Part shown: one piece after another, positions 16,742 to 25,959 of the stretch
How positions within the stretch are numbered: position 1 is the first letter of the stretch
Layout: each line of letters opens with the position of its first letter
Origin: Candidatus Methanohalarchaeum thermophilum
GTDB lineage: Archaea > Halobacteriota > Methanonatronarchaeia > Methanonatronarchaeales > Methanonatronarchaeaceae
NCBI GenBank assembly: GCA_001914405.1
Contig: MSDW01000001.1
Span: 1,116,001 to 1,180,000, forward strand
Direction: 5' to 3'
DNA length: 64,000 nt
Translations under genes and position numbers: made by a program
The notes under the pieces: model-generated
What the model saw: only the letters and a program-made list of their open reading frames with translations
Told to the model about the DNA's origin: nothing
Database searches by the model: none

Positions 16742-16853
16742 GTTAATAATTTAATAATGTCAGTTGTTAATAAATGCTGATTTAAATGGTGGTAAAATAA
16801 TCTTGTTTTAATTTCTTTGTCTCTAGTTTAGTAAGGAATACTTCATCTTTTGT

Positions 16854-16901
16854 GTTTGAGAAGACCCCTTACTAGATCTTTGATTAGGCAGGGTTTGTTG
16901 A
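16854..16901 (+). mobile_element. mini-element fragment (IS605-type end)
   Basis: TGTTTGAGAAGACCCCTTAC and TAGATCTTTGATTAGGCAGG resemble the left-end hairpin of the structured elements and the 60-nt units. It lies about 170 nt upstream of moaC. Confidence 0.4.
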
Positions 16902-17064
16902 CAAAGAGAAATAACTTGGAGATTTCAAGTTAGATTCTTGGAAGAAATCTTCTTTTTAGAACCTCTGGTAAATAAAGTATGGGTAGTTGACTGTGTTCTG
17001 ATATGGTTAATATTAAGTAATTACTTTAGGGTGGGTGTGAAATAGGTTATTTGGGTGGTTTTGT

Positions 17065-17541
17065 TTGAATGATTTTAGTCATTTAGATGAAGAAGGAAAG
17101 GTTGAGATGGTTGACATAAGTGACAAAAAGGATTCTATTAGGGAGTCTACTGCAACTGGGTCTATAGAACTGAAGAATGAAACTGTTAAGTCAATAAAAG
17201 AAGATAAAATAAGTAAGGGAAATGTTTTAGCTACATCACGGGTAGCAGCTATAGAATCAGTTAAAAATACTTCAAGTGACATCCCCTTGTGTCATAATAT
17301 TAAAATAACAGGTGTAGATATAGACTACGAAATTGAAGATGAGGCCATCAAGGCTAAAGTTACCGTAAAAACTACTGATAAAACAGGAGTCGAGATGGAA
17401 GCATTAAATGGAGTATCCACAGCACTATTAACTATATGGGACATGGTTAAATCAAAGGAAAAAGATAAAAACGGGCAGTATCCCTCAACTGAGATAAATT
17501 CAATAAAAGTGGATAAAAAAATAAAGAGAGAAATAAAATGA
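17065..17541 (+). CDS. moaC: MoaC, cyclic pyranopterin monophosphate synthase
   Basis: 158 aa. MoaC converts the MoaA product into cyclic pyranopterin monophosphate, the second half-step of molybdopterin synthesis. Motifs: EMVDISDKKDSIRESTATGS near the start, IPLCHNIKITGVDID with the catalytic His, and EMEALNGVSTALLTIWDMVK with the conserved Asp and Lys. It starts at TTG after a GGTGG Shine-Dalgarno. Its last four bases overlap the moaB start (ATGA). Confidence 0.92.
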   Translation: MNDFSHLDEEGKVEMVDISDKKDSIRESTATGSIELKNETVKSIKEDKISKGNVLATSRVAAIESVKNTSSDIPLCHNIKITGVDIDYEIEDEAIKAKVTVKTTDKTGVEMEALNGVSTALLTIWDMVKSKEKDKNGQYPSTEINSIKVDKKIKREIK

Positions 17542-18011
17542 CTCATAAACATCAAAAAGAAACAGAATGTAAGATAAAAATAATTACAGTAAGTGACACA
17601 AGAAATATAGAAAAGGACAAATCAGGAGATAAAATACAGGAAATCTTGAACGATAAAAAACATACGATAGATAGAACCATAATAAAAGACAACAAAACCC
17701 AGATAATTAACAAAATATCACAAAAATACGACTTAATAATATACTGCGGTGGAACAGGAATATCAAAAAGAGATGTAACCGTTGAGGCCATCAAACCACT
17801 TCTCGATAAAGAAATAACAGGATTCGCTCAATACTTTAGATCAAAAAGCTTTGAAGAAGTAGGATCCAGAGCTATACTAACCAGGGCAATTGGAGGAGTA
17901 ATAAATAACACCTTAGTATTTGCACTTCCAGGATCAGTAAATGCAGCAAAAACCGGAGCAAAAATAATAAAAAAAGAACTAAACCACCTCATGTACCACA
18001 TAAAACAATAG
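17538..18011 (+). CDS. moaB: MoaB/MogA-family molybdopterin adenylyltransferase
   Basis: 157 aa. The enzyme activates molybdopterin by adenylylation before MoeA inserts the metal. It shows KIITVSDTRNIEKDKSGDKI at the start, the binding-loop segment DLIIYCGGTGISKRDVTVEA, GSRAILTRAIGGVINNTLVF, and ALPGSVNAAKTG, all typical of MoaB. It is translationally coupled to moaC. The 3' half and the trailer are strongly A/C-rich on the coding strand. Confidence 0.92.
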   Translation: MTHKHQKETECKIKIITVSDTRNIEKDKSGDKIQEILNDKKHTIDRTIIKDNKTQIINKISQKYDLIIYCGGTGISKRDVTVEAIKPLLDKEITGFAQYFRSKSFEEVGSRAILTRAIGGVINNTLVFALPGSVNAAKTGAKIIKKELNHLMYHIKQ

Positions 18012-18207
18012 AAACCAACAAACCATCAAATTAATTCTAAAATAAAATCTTAGATAAAAAATCATAACTCAGACAACAAACTCAAAATTTATAACAGAAA
18101 ATAAAAAAATAGAAAACAGAAAAAACACACTAAAGATAAAAATAACTAATAACCACCATCCTTCGTCCAACCAAAAAAAAAATAAATAAAATAATTAATG
18201 TAGCTCT

Positions 18208-18711
18208 TTAAGCTTTTTTCTCTTGAACACTTATTACACCACCTGAAACACTATCAATCACTCTAACCTCAATTTTATGGCCTTCAGTAATACCTCCATC
18301 ACCATTATTAATAGTTTTCGAATCTGCAAAATCATTTAGCGGCAAAACACCGTATTTTATTCTTTCTCCTGCAGAAAATACGCCATCTTTATTGAGATCT
18401 TGTAATTGATTGAAGGTCCAAGTATCTCCATCTTCTAAGTCAGTGATTATGACTTTGGTATTACTAGTGTTTAGATCGTCTCCACCTTGATGTAACAAGG
18501 TAACAGTTCCATTGTGTTCGTTTTTGTTTTCTGGAACTATATTAGAGATAGTTATTGATGCTGTTGGTGTTGCTTGTGGTGTTTGGATGACGCCGAATAC
18601 GAAGCCTGCTACGATAGCGGCCATAATAACTGTAATAGCTACCATTAAGATAACGCCAATAACCGGTGAAACTCCAGTTCTATTACACAAAAAATTAGGT
18701 TGCTTTTTCAT
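18208..18711 (-). CDS. type IV pilin-like protein (167 aa)
   Basis: It starts MKKQPNFLCNRTGVSPVIGV, a 13-residue leader cleaved after Gly, then one hydrophobic helix ILMVAITVIMAAIVAGFVFG and a beta-rich body. The segment TVTLLHQGGDDLNTSNTKVI is shared with the paralogues at 25960, 29771 and 31507. These are archaeal PilA/DUF1628-class pilins assembled at the membrane. No pilus ATPase or membrane platform gene lies in the window. A Cys in the leader is unusual but would be removed on maturation. Confidence 0.88.
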   Translation of the reverse strand: MKKQPNFLCNRTGVSPVIGVILMVAITVIMAAIVAGFVFGVIQTPQATPTASITISNIVPENKNEHNGTVTLLHQGGDDLNTSNTKVIITDLEDGDTWTFNQLQDLNKDGVFSAGERIKYGVLPLNDFADSKTINNGDGGITEGHKIEVRVIDSVSGGVISVQEKKA

Positions 18712-18799
18712 ATTTTATTTGAACCTCTTTTTTTTTACAAAATCTGAATTCATAAGTTATTAATGGAAGATAATAATTACCTTAAGTTGCAGGGGCTAG

Positions 18800-19315
18800 T
18801 CGAAGTAATCTTTTATTTTAGAGTGATGGATTAGGTCTTTGATATCCTCCTAAATGCCTAAGGGCATTGGGCTTCCATCCATTTGCACTCTTCTGGTCTG
18901 GGGTTGAGGTACATATAGATGGAAGTGACGTGGAAAGGTCACCGACCGTTCATGGCCATCTTTTGTGGGTTCTCGCTCTGATTGCTGACTTGTCAGCTGA
19001 AAAAGCTTTCAGAGGTCGGTTTGTAGCTATGGAGTTCCTCGTTCCCAGCTATAAAGTTTTTTGGTAGAGGCGTGTCCAGCTGAGGGCTGGAGGAGTCTGC
19101 CACAGGAGCTCCCTGTTCACGCCATAACGGGGGATTCAGTCCTCAAGAGCCCTATCACCCCTGAATCCGGCTTCAGAAGACCTTAAATTGAACAGAGGTT
19201 CTGTTTCAGGCATTTCGTAAACCTGCAGAGCTGAATAGAATTGGGAAAAAACTTAAAAGTTACAATGGCATTCATCTTATGTACTAAGGAACACGGTTTT
19301 TCTGTCTCAAACTTT
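18800..19315 (-). mobile_element. tnpB-deleted IS605 derivative, copy B2
   Basis: In minus orientation the left end (near 19315-19260) has AAACCGTGTTCCTTAG and AGATGAATGCCATTGTAAC, like the left end of the copy at 7735. The right end holds GATGGCCATGAACGG, AAATGGATGGAAGCC, a hairpin CCCTTAGG..., and GGAGGATATC, like those of the 6748 and 59544 copies. The region is much more GC-rich than its flanks and has no coding frame. Borders are approximate. Confidence 0.6.
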
Positions 19316-19682
19316 ATAAGTTTTGCTTTGTTAAGGTTGTTTAAGCAAAATACAAAAATTAATTTTCTACTAAAAATTGGTTTTCAGGGCAGGGTTTTTG
19401 TAGGTTAAAAATTTAACTTATTTAAAAAAAGCATCTAATATAATATACATGGTGGGAGGGTCAAAGAAAGGCCAAAGTAAGGGTGCTTGAGGCTTAGTTC
19501 AAATTAGTTTTTTCTGGATGAAGACAAGATAGTAAAGTAAATTTTATATTTATGCTGATTAATTAAATAAGAACCTGTTATTATTCAGAGATCTGTACTA
19601 TATTTGATCTTGTAGAGTGGACTAGGTTTCGTTGGTTTTTGTTTTTTTGTATTTGATGTAGTTATATAAGGAGTTGATTTAT

Positions 19683-19979
19683 ATGGAATTTTGTCCAGAA
19701 TGTGGAAACATAATGTCCCCGAAGGATGGAGTTTATTTCTGTAGTGAATGTGAAAAAGAAGTCAATATTGAAGAAGAGATTAAGAATAGATCTGAAGCCA
19801 AAGGTAGTGATGTAGTATTTGTAGACAATAAAAACGCTGGAAAAAATACTGTAAAAAAGCCATGTCCTGAATGTGATAATGATGAAGCGGTCAAAAAGGA
19901 AAGAACAGCAGGAATAGCTGGAGACGCAAAACAAGTACAATACTTCGAGTGCACAGAATGTGGTGCAACATGGCAATAA
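19683..19979 (+). CDS. transcription factor S (TFS) paralogue without the catalytic acidic pair
   Basis: 98 aa with two zinc ribbons, as in archaeal TFS/TFIIS: CPECGNIM...CSEC near the N-terminus, and CPECDNDEAVKKERTAGIAG then CTECGATWQ at the C-terminus. Canonical TFS carries an Asp-Glu pair at the tip of the second ribbon (RSADEP) that drives RNA cleavage by stalled polymerase. Here the tip reads TAGIAGDAKQVQY, so the DE pair is lost. It may compete with or inhibit cleavage, as TFS4 does in Sulfolobus. The ATG is nine bases after AAGGAG; a TTG at 19674 abuts it. Confidence 0.85.
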   Translation: MEFCPECGNIMSPKDGVYFCSECEKEVNIEEEIKNRSEAKGSDVVFVDNKNAGKNTVKKPCPECDNDEAVKKERTAGIAGDAKQVQYFECTECGATWQ

Positions 19980-20319
19980 TCTCAAAAAGAGGAGACATCA
20001 AATCCTAATAGTAACTCTATGAGGTTATTTTCCTCAATCTAAATTAATTAATTCTGCAGCAAAGGTAATTCACCTTGAGTAGAATGGGCTTCTATAAAAA
20101 ATACAGAAACCTTATCTAATTATTTTTCTTTATATTTTAATAAACTACATATATAGCTTCTAGTTGTACTAGAATTTTCCAATAAAGGTGAACGACAAAT
20201 CTTAAAAAATCTAGGGTTTAAAATAGTTCATTTAGTAATAGCTATTCTTTTACTTTAGCTTCTAGTTTTAATTTATTAATTTTTTTTTTGATTTTGATTT
20301 TGATTTTGGCTCTAGTTGG
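19980..20319. other. spacer between converging genes
   Basis: It holds AATTCACCTTGAGTAG near 20070, a possible fragment of an IS605-type end, and a T-rich run at 20280-20290 that may terminate the TFS transcript. Nothing else is supported. Confidence 0.4.
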
Positions 20320-20664
20320 TTATTTTAGGTCGTCCCAGAGTTCTGCTAGATGGTCTTTTTCTTCTTTTTTGTTTTCTTCTAATTCTATTTCTATATCGTC
20401 GTTGTTGAGGTTTATTTTGATCTGGCTGACTTTGCTTCTGTATAATTTGACATCTCCTCCTTTTTCGGATAATGTTCTACCAACTTCTTCTACTAATCCA
20501 ATCTCTTTTAGTTCATCAAATCTTCTATAACAAGTTGCAATAGGTATGTCAAGAGATTCTGTTACTTTTCCTACAGTTTTACGATCTTGAATCTCACTCA
20601 AGATCTCAATGTTATATTTATTTCCGATCTTTCTAACTAGACCAATATCGTCTGAAGAATCCAT
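20320..20664 (-). CDS. winged-helix transcriptional regulator
   Basis: 114 aa. The first 75 residues form a winged helix of the type common in euryarchaea: GNKYNIEILSEIQDRKTVGK, then VTESLDIPIATCYRRFDELK as the recognition helix, then GLVEEVGRTLSEKGGDVKLY as the wing. The C-terminus is a short strand and an acidic helix. It is probably a single-gene unit; targets unknown. Confidence 0.8.
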   Translation of the reverse strand: MDSSDDIGLVRKIGNKYNIEILSEIQDRKTVGKVTESLDIPIATCYRRFDELKEIGLVEEVGRTLSEKGGDVKLYRSKVSQIKINLNNDDIEIELEENKKEEKDHLAELWDDLK

Positions 20665-21037
20665 CTACAGAACCCTGGCAATAAAATACAAAGCATTGAA
20701 TAAAAAATATTCCCACCTCCATTCATAAACTCCTTTATATTGACTTTAAAATCAAAGATAAGTGAAAACCAATCGAACAAAAACACTACTCTGAAATAAA
20801 CTAAAATACTTCTTATATAAATTATATCTTTTAAAAAGATCCCTCTTATAAAAAGATAGCAATAGAGCTGGGTTTTTATCTACATTTATACACTATTTCG
20901 GCCTTAAACCTTTTATATCACATATAACAGAAATTGGAGGGAAAGTAATAGAAGGGAAAGGATAGAGCCAATGAACTTAATTTAATAAATAATAAAATTT
21001 TGGAGGACTAAATGAGAAAGAATAGGACAGGATTTTT

Positions 21038-21096
21038 ATCTTAGTGGTTGAGAAGACGTCTCTCCAAAATCTCTAATTAGAGAGGGGTATTTGACG
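21038..21096 (+). mobile_element. about 60-nt mini-element (solo IS605-type end)
   Basis: ATCTTAGTGGTTGAGAAGAC is identical to the first 20 nt of the copy at 9148, followed by TCTCTCCAAAATCTCTAATT and AGAGAGGGGTATTTGAC. It sits in the spacer between the winged-helix gene and a G/T-rich block. Confidence 0.6.
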
Positions 21097-21319
21097 AAAC
21101 TGTGGTTATTTATTTGTTTGAAACTGAATTTGATGATTTTTTAGTTGGGTATTGGTTTTTTTTGTGTTTTTTTGGTTTTTTTTGTTTGGTAGGGTTTGTT
21201 TTTGTTTTTGAGGTTTGTTTGTATTTGTTGTTTGTGGCTTGTTGTGGTTTAGGGCTTTATGGCTGTTTGTCTTGTTTTTTGAGTTTTTTTGGGGTTTTTG
21301 GTTTGGTTTTTTTTGGTTT

Positions 21320-22027
21320 TTAGAGGTAGCTGGTAGTTGGGGATTCTATTAAGACTTCTATGAGGGTTTTATCTGGGAATTTGGTGACTTCTTGTATTTT
21401 TGTGTTTTCTTTTTCTGCTAGTTTTCTATTTACCTTGTTTAGGTCTTCTAGGTCTGTGAATGCTAGTAGTAACGTTTCTTTTGCTCCAAATATTGTTGAT
21501 TCTTTTAATCTATCTTCTGATCCTTTTATTTTCTCTAGTGCTTCTTTTACTTTTGTTTTTTCTATATCTAGTTCTTTTTGAGCTGTTTCTTGGTCTCTTA
21601 TTATTCCTCGGAGTATGTTGAGGTGGCCTTTTTCTTCTGAGATTAAGTTTTCTATTTTCCTGTAATATTGTTTAGGGTCTTCTTCAAGCCAGTGTTCTTC
21701 AATTATGTCTTCTTCTATTTTATGCAATTCTGTATAGGTGTCCCTAGCTAATGTTTCTGTGTTAACAAGTTTTTCGTAAATAGTTCTGTCCTTCATTTGG
21801 TCGGCTTCCGGGAATTCTTTTTTTATGTCTATTCCTAGCATGTTACTTAGTTCTATTAATCGCTCTCGATGCTGAAATGATTCCTCAGAGATCTGTATTA
21901 GTTTTTCTTTAAATTTTTCTGTATTTAAACTAGCTTCCCAGGTTTTAGAGTTTTCTAAATAAGATTCAATTCCATAAGCCTCATTTAAAAGTTCTTTAAG
22001 TCTTTTAAACCCTAATTTTTCACCCAT
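21320..22027 (-). CDS. ferritin-like/rubrerythrin-like all-helical protein
   Basis: 235 aa, entirely helical by pattern. E-x2/3-H pairs of the diiron ferritin type are visible (EESFQHRERL, SEEKGHLNIL, plus EEHWLEEDP), so it may bind a diiron centre. I could not confirm a complete ligand set. The GGTGG Shine-Dalgarno is five bases from the ATG at 22027. Its 3' end runs into an almost pure G/T block on the plus strand (21102-21320). A general four-helix bundle without metal is the alternative. Confidence 0.55.
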   Translation of the reverse strand: MGEKLGFKRLKELLNEAYGIESYLENSKTWEASLNTEKFKEKLIQISEESFQHRERLIELSNMLGIDIKKEFPEADQMKDRTIYEKLVNTETLARDTYTELHKIEEDIIEEHWLEEDPKQYYRKIENLISEEKGHLNILRGIIRDQETAQKELDIEKTKVKEALEKIKGSEDRLKESTIFGAKETLLLAFTDLEDLNKVNRKLAEKENTKIQEVTKFPDKTLIEVLIESPTTSYL

Positions 22028-22136
22028 CATTACCACCTAACCAAATACCAATGCTCTAGTTATTGGCCTACTCAACCCTATTAACTATAACTTGGGTCAG
22101 GTTTAATTTTTAAAAATCTATATAATTCTTGGTTCT

Positions 22137-22605
22137 GTGAAGCGACCCCTGCCTAACTTTTCATCTGTTTGGTGAGGAAGAGAGGCTTCCCTGTGAGGCC
22201 TTATCCCAAGAGAGGGAGTTTGTTTTCCACGGTGCCTTGTCTCATCCACACCGTCAACAGGGAACCTATTGCTCTGAGGAAGAATTGGATTAGGCAACTA
22301 CGCCATATACTAACCCTAGATGGTTCCTCTTATTCCTCAGCGGTTGCTCCACACCAACCACTATCTCCCTACTCCCAAGCTGTTTCGGGCTTACCTATCC
22401 ATCCCAATACTTACCTATACACCTCTCGATGTAGAGTCTGAGGCTTTAGCCATTGCCTCAAGGACAATGGGATTGCTTTTTGTTTGAAGGCAGACAAATC
22501 AACCAACTGCCATTAACATAATATTAGTTTTTTTATTTTAAAAAACATCGGATTCATCTCCTACCTATAAAAAAAAGAAAGGAAGAGGGTCTTCCCCGAT
22601 GAATA
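22137..22605 (-). mobile_element. tnpB-less structured element, copy A3
   Basis: About 469 nt, minus orientation. Left end GGGGAAGACCC, hairpin, GATGAATCCGATG; right end AAGCCTCTCTTCCTCACC, hairpin, GGCAGGGGTCGCTTCAC. The core keeps CTTAGTATATGGCGTAG-like sequence, CCAATTCTTCCTCAGAGC and TTCCCTGTTGACGGTG. The inner stem is ACGGTG/CACCGT and the outer pair TTCCCTGT/ACAGGGAA is a perfect eight base pairs here. Confidence 0.75.
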
Positions 22606-22632
22606 GATAAATTTAACCTAATCATACTTCTA

Positions 22633-23367
22633 TTATTTTCTTTTTATTTTTTTCTCAAAGATTTTTTCAGTTTCAGATTCTTCAACCACGACTTTATGTA
22701 CTACAATCTTTTTTCCTATATCTATTACATTAAAACTTGGTTTTTCTCTACCTTTTACCCTTCTAGTAGCTAAAGCTCCTGCATGTAAGATAGTTATACC
22801 TTCCAGATCCCAGAGCCAATGTATGTGTCTATGGCCTGACAAAACCAAATCGACATCAGCATCCACAAGTAATTTTAATACATCTCCTGAATCTACGGTA
22901 ACAGATCTCTCTCTACCGGTTTTAGGCAAAGGAACCAGGTGATGATGCAATGCAAAAACGCTAAATTCAGCATCCTTTAAGTAATTATGTATGCGTCTAT
23001 AGTTCTCTCTACCAATATGTCCATCATCTAGATCAGGTTGGCTTGAATCCGCACCAAATAACCTAATGCCGCCCTTTTCTAAAGTCTTCCATCTCTCGCC
23101 AAAGAATTCAGTAAAAACCTCAAAACCCACATTTCTGGCATCATGATTACCAGGAATTATTAATTTACTGTGGGTGCTTAAATTAGAGAAAAATTCCTTA
23201 GCTCTTTTAAATTCATCAATTAATCCCTCAACCGTTAAATCACCAGTACACACAATCAAATCAAGTTCAAGGTTATTTAATTTCCTCAAAGCTTTTCTAG
23301 CCAACTCCTCACTAAAAAAAGGACTCTCAAAATGCGGATCCGAAATATGAGCTATCCTCAGATCCAA
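22633..23367 (-). CDS. calcineurin-like metallophosphoesterase
   Basis: About 244 aa. All metal-binding blocks are present in order: ISDPHF, VCTGDLT, IPGNHDA, ALHHHLVPLP and LSGHRHIHW. This is the CpdA/Icc-like branch of two-metal phosphoesterases, cytoplasmic, with substrate undetermined. The preferred start is the TTG at 23367, five bases from GGGAG; a TTG four codons upstream overlaps that site. The C-terminus is Lys-rich. Confidence 0.88.
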   Translation of the reverse strand: MDLRIAHISDPHFESPFFSEELARKALRKLNNLELDLIVCTGDLTVEGLIDEFKRAKEFFSNLSTHSKLIIPGNHDARNVGFEVFTEFFGERWKTLEKGGIRLFGADSSQPDLDDGHIGRENYRRIHNYLKDAEFSVFALHHHLVPLPKTGRERSVTVDSGDVLKLLVDADVDLVLSGHRHIHWLWDLEGITILHAGALATRRVKGREKPSFNVIDIGKKIVVHKVVVEESETEKIFEKKIKRK

Positions 23368-23782
23368 TCCATCTCCCAACTTATTTCACCCAAATAAAAA
23401 TAACAAACGACAATCAATAAAATTAACCAAATAAAAATTTCACGAACTACCAAACTACAAAATTTCAAAAATAAAACCTCAAAAAGGAACTAAAACTACC
23501 TAATTCAACTTCCACAGATAACAAAAACGAAAATAAATAAAAAACCTCATAGAGACCAAAAAAACCTAATAAATTCACTAAATGTAAAACAAAAAATTAG
23601 GCCTTAAATAAACCAAAACCAGATCTGAATTAAATAATATAAAACTCTATTAAAAAAAAGAAATCACCAAATACAACTTCCATAACATAAAGATAAAATA
23701 AGCACCGATTTTAAATAAAATAATGACTGAGGTTTTTTGTTTTTTTAGGTATTAATGTTTCCTTTTCTTAGTTGATGGTGTT
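23368..23782. other. spacer, A-rich on the plus strand
   Basis: The stretch has A-rich and A/C-rich plus-strand sequence with no coding frame. Its left part is the upstream region of the phosphoesterase; the right part follows the methyltransferase gene. Confidence 0.5.
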
Positions 23783-24844
23783 CTAGTACTGTCCGTATTC
23801 TCTTGCGGCTTTGACCATGGCATATAGGTTTGATGCCGGTGCTCTTGGTGGGAATTCGCATCCTGCTCCAAGCATATATCCATTGGATGAATCTCTTCCT
23901 GTCTCAATATTCTGTTTACATAGCTCCGTTACTTCGTCAAAGCTCCCGGTCTGCAATGTAGGTGGATCCACATTTCCGCATACGATATTTCTTTTTCCAA
24001 ATCTTTCTTTTATGTCTCCTATGGTTATTTCGGGGCCAAAGTGGATTATTCCAGGATCCCCTAATGGTATATCCTCAATATGTCCAGCTTCTATGTTCTT
24101 TAAGTGATCTGAACAATAGTGTGTATACCACATCGGTACTCCTAAATCAAGTACCTTTTCGTGGACCTTTTTTGCCCTGGGCTTGACAATATCGCCAAAA
24201 ACTTCAGCTCTAATAAGAATGTTAGCGTCTGTTGGAGTAGCGTCCATTGGAATCCATTCGGTTCCAAAATTATCTGCAAAATACTCAGCTAACTTAATAG
24301 CAAACTCAGCTGTTTTATCCAAAGCTATCTCACACAAATCGGGATCTGTTCTAGTCCACTTCATAAACTTCTCTAATTCAACTAACTGCGGAGCAGTATG
24401 TGAAACCCAACCTCCCTGTATCCAAACAATTGGAAAAAGATCCTCCTCTATTGCCGAACCCACCAATTCTACGAACCTAGGCATATCCTCCTCCGGATCA
24501 GGGACCTCTAGCTCTTCAAGTTCCTCCGCATTACTAGCAGCAGGTACAGTAGGGCTTGGAGCACTCATAGCCTCTCGATACGGCTCCTCAATCTCCGTTC
24601 CCCAAGCCTCTCCATAATAACCAGGATCCAATAGACAAACAGGTTGATCATAGCCAAAAAGCTCTTTCTCAATCTTCTGACACTTGAGCTGCACATCAGG
24701 TTTCGAATAATACTCCCCAAGAGTCTCATAACCCATAGTAGTTGCAGCATGACCAATAGCCCAAGGAAAAACCGGAACCCTGTCAACAGGATCACCATCC
24801 ACTAAACTCCTCCATCTTTCCATCGATGTCATCTTGTCTTTCAT
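23783..24844 (-). CDS. MtaA/MtbA-like methylcobamide methyltransferase (UroD family)
   Basis: 353 aa, uroporphyrinogen-decarboxylase fold. The opening SMERWRSLVDGDPVDRVPVF and the zinc ligands point to the MtaA/MtbA methyltransferase group: H and C in YTHYCSDHLKN, and C in LGAGCEFPPRAPASNLYAMV. Such enzymes move methyl groups from a corrinoid protein to coenzyme M or another thiol. The corrinoid gene lies four bases upstream, and the start ATG follows GGAGG located in its last codons. No substrate-specific methyltransferase (MtaB, MtmB, MtbB, MttB) is in the window. A non-CoM acceptor is possible. Confidence 0.82.
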   Translation of the reverse strand: MKDKMTSMERWRSLVDGDPVDRVPVFPWAIGHAATTMGYETLGEYYSKPDVQLKCQKIEKELFGYDQPVCLLDPGYYGEAWGTEIEEPYREAMSAPSPTVPAASNAEELEELEVPDPEEDMPRFVELVGSAIEEDLFPIVWIQGGWVSHTAPQLVELEKFMKWTRTDPDLCEIALDKTAEFAIKLAEYFADNFGTEWIPMDATPTDANILIRAEVFGDIVKPRAKKVHEKVLDLGVPMWYTHYCSDHLKNIEAGHIEDIPLGDPGIIHFGPEITIGDIKERFGKRNIVCGNVDPPTLQTGSFDEVTELCKQNIETGRDSSNGYMLGAGCEFPPRAPASNLYAMVKAAREYGQY

Positions 24845-24848
24845 TTGT

Positions 24849-25508
24849 TTATGCCTCCTTTTTCTTTTGTTTTAGTAGTTTTTCGGCTGTTTTTTTGGCT
24901 TGTGGTGCGTTTGGTGCGTAACCATCGGCTCCTATCTTTTCCGCATAATCTTCTGAGATTGGAGCTCCACCAACCATCACCTTTACTTTTTCTCTTAGTC
25001 CGGCTTTCTGTAAGTTTTCTATTATCTTAGGCATACCAGTCATCGAAGTAGTCATTAGCGCTGATAGTCCGAGTATGTCAGGTTTTTCTTTTTCAATGGT
25101 TTCTTGGAATTGTTCGGGTCTTACATCTCTTCCTAGGTCTATGACGTCGAAGCCGGCAGCATCAAAAATTGATTTTAGGACGTTTTTTCCTATGTCGTGT
25201 ATGTCTCCTTCTACTACTCCTAGCAAAACCTTTCCTGATACTCCTGTATCTTCAACGTCGATGTGTGGTTTTAGTACATCCATTGCTTCGTAGAGAGCTT
25301 CAGCCGACAATAAAATATCCGGCACATAAGCCTCTCCCTCATCGTATCTGTCACTCATGATATTCATACCCTCAGCACACCCCTCCATCAACGCCTTATA
25401 CGGATCAAGCCCCTCATCCAAAGCCTGCTCAGCCAAACCACGACACCGATCCTTATCACCAGCAACCACCGCATCCGTCAACTCACCAAACAAATCCTCT
25501 TCTTCCAT
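24849..25508 (-). CDS. corrinoid (B12-binding) methyl-carrier protein
   Basis: 219 aa. The N-terminal helical cap (residues 1-90, LTDAVVAGDKDRCRGLAEQA) is followed by a B12-binding domain with the base-off signature EGDIHDIGKN (Asp-x-His-x2-Gly), LGLSALMTTSM and VKVMVGGAPIS. It carries methyl groups between a substrate-activating enzyme and the adjacent MtaA/MtbA-like protein. Start: ATG after CAGGTGTAAAA. The 5' half is one of the most G/T-rich coding stretches in the window, the 3' end A/C-rich. Confidence 0.9.
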   Translation of the reverse strand: MEEEDLFGELTDAVVAGDKDRCRGLAEQALDEGLDPYKALMEGCAEGMNIMSDRYDEGEAYVPDILLSAEALYEAMDVLKPHIDVEDTGVSGKVLLGVVEGDIHDIGKNVLKSIFDAAGFDVIDLGRDVRPEQFQETIEKEKPDILGLSALMTTSMTGMPKIIENLQKAGLREKVKVMVGGAPISEDYAEKIGADGYAPNAPQAKKTAEKLLKQKKKEA

Positions 25509-25840
25509 TTTTACACCTGAATTAGCATATATAAAACAAAGCTTATAAAGTTGTGCACCTAACAAACCTACTCTAATGCCGATATAAAAAAACCAAAAAC
25601 CAAAAAAACCTCAAACCAAAAACATTCAAAACAAAATGGAAGCCAAAATCAAAAAAACAAAAAAACCCAAAAAACAAACATGTAATAAATAAGAAACCCA
25701 TAAAACAAACTAAAACGGAAGGATAATTCCAATTAATATAACCAATCGAAAATCAACTACCTTATTTTCCTTAAAAATAACCTAAACTAGGAGAAAACTG
25801 ATTTACCTACTAGGAAAAAAGCGAATCTATCTATAATATA

Positions 25841-25892
25841 TTTTCTATAAAAGATATAAATTTAATTTTTCTATAAAAGATATAAATTTAAT
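25841..25892 (+). repeat. perfect 26-bp tandem repeat, two copies
   Basis: TTTTCTATAAAAGATATAAA followed by TTTAAT occurs at 25841-25866 and again at 25867-25892 without a mismatch. Each unit contains a TATA-like stretch. It lies about 335 nt upstream of the corrinoid gene and 70 nt downstream of the pilin gene end, so it could be a duplicated promoter/operator or simple duplication. Confidence 0.85.
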
Positions 25893-25959
25893 AATTCTAC
25901 AATGATTCTCTAATTAGTCCTTTAAATAAAATTAAATAAAATAAGATGGAGTCCTTGGT

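Noticed and set aside
21102-21323. Phe/Leu/Trp-rich open frame
   Set aside because: The DNA is almost only G and T, which excludes most stop codons on that strand. The same artefact occurs at 13376-13615 and 56187-56426.
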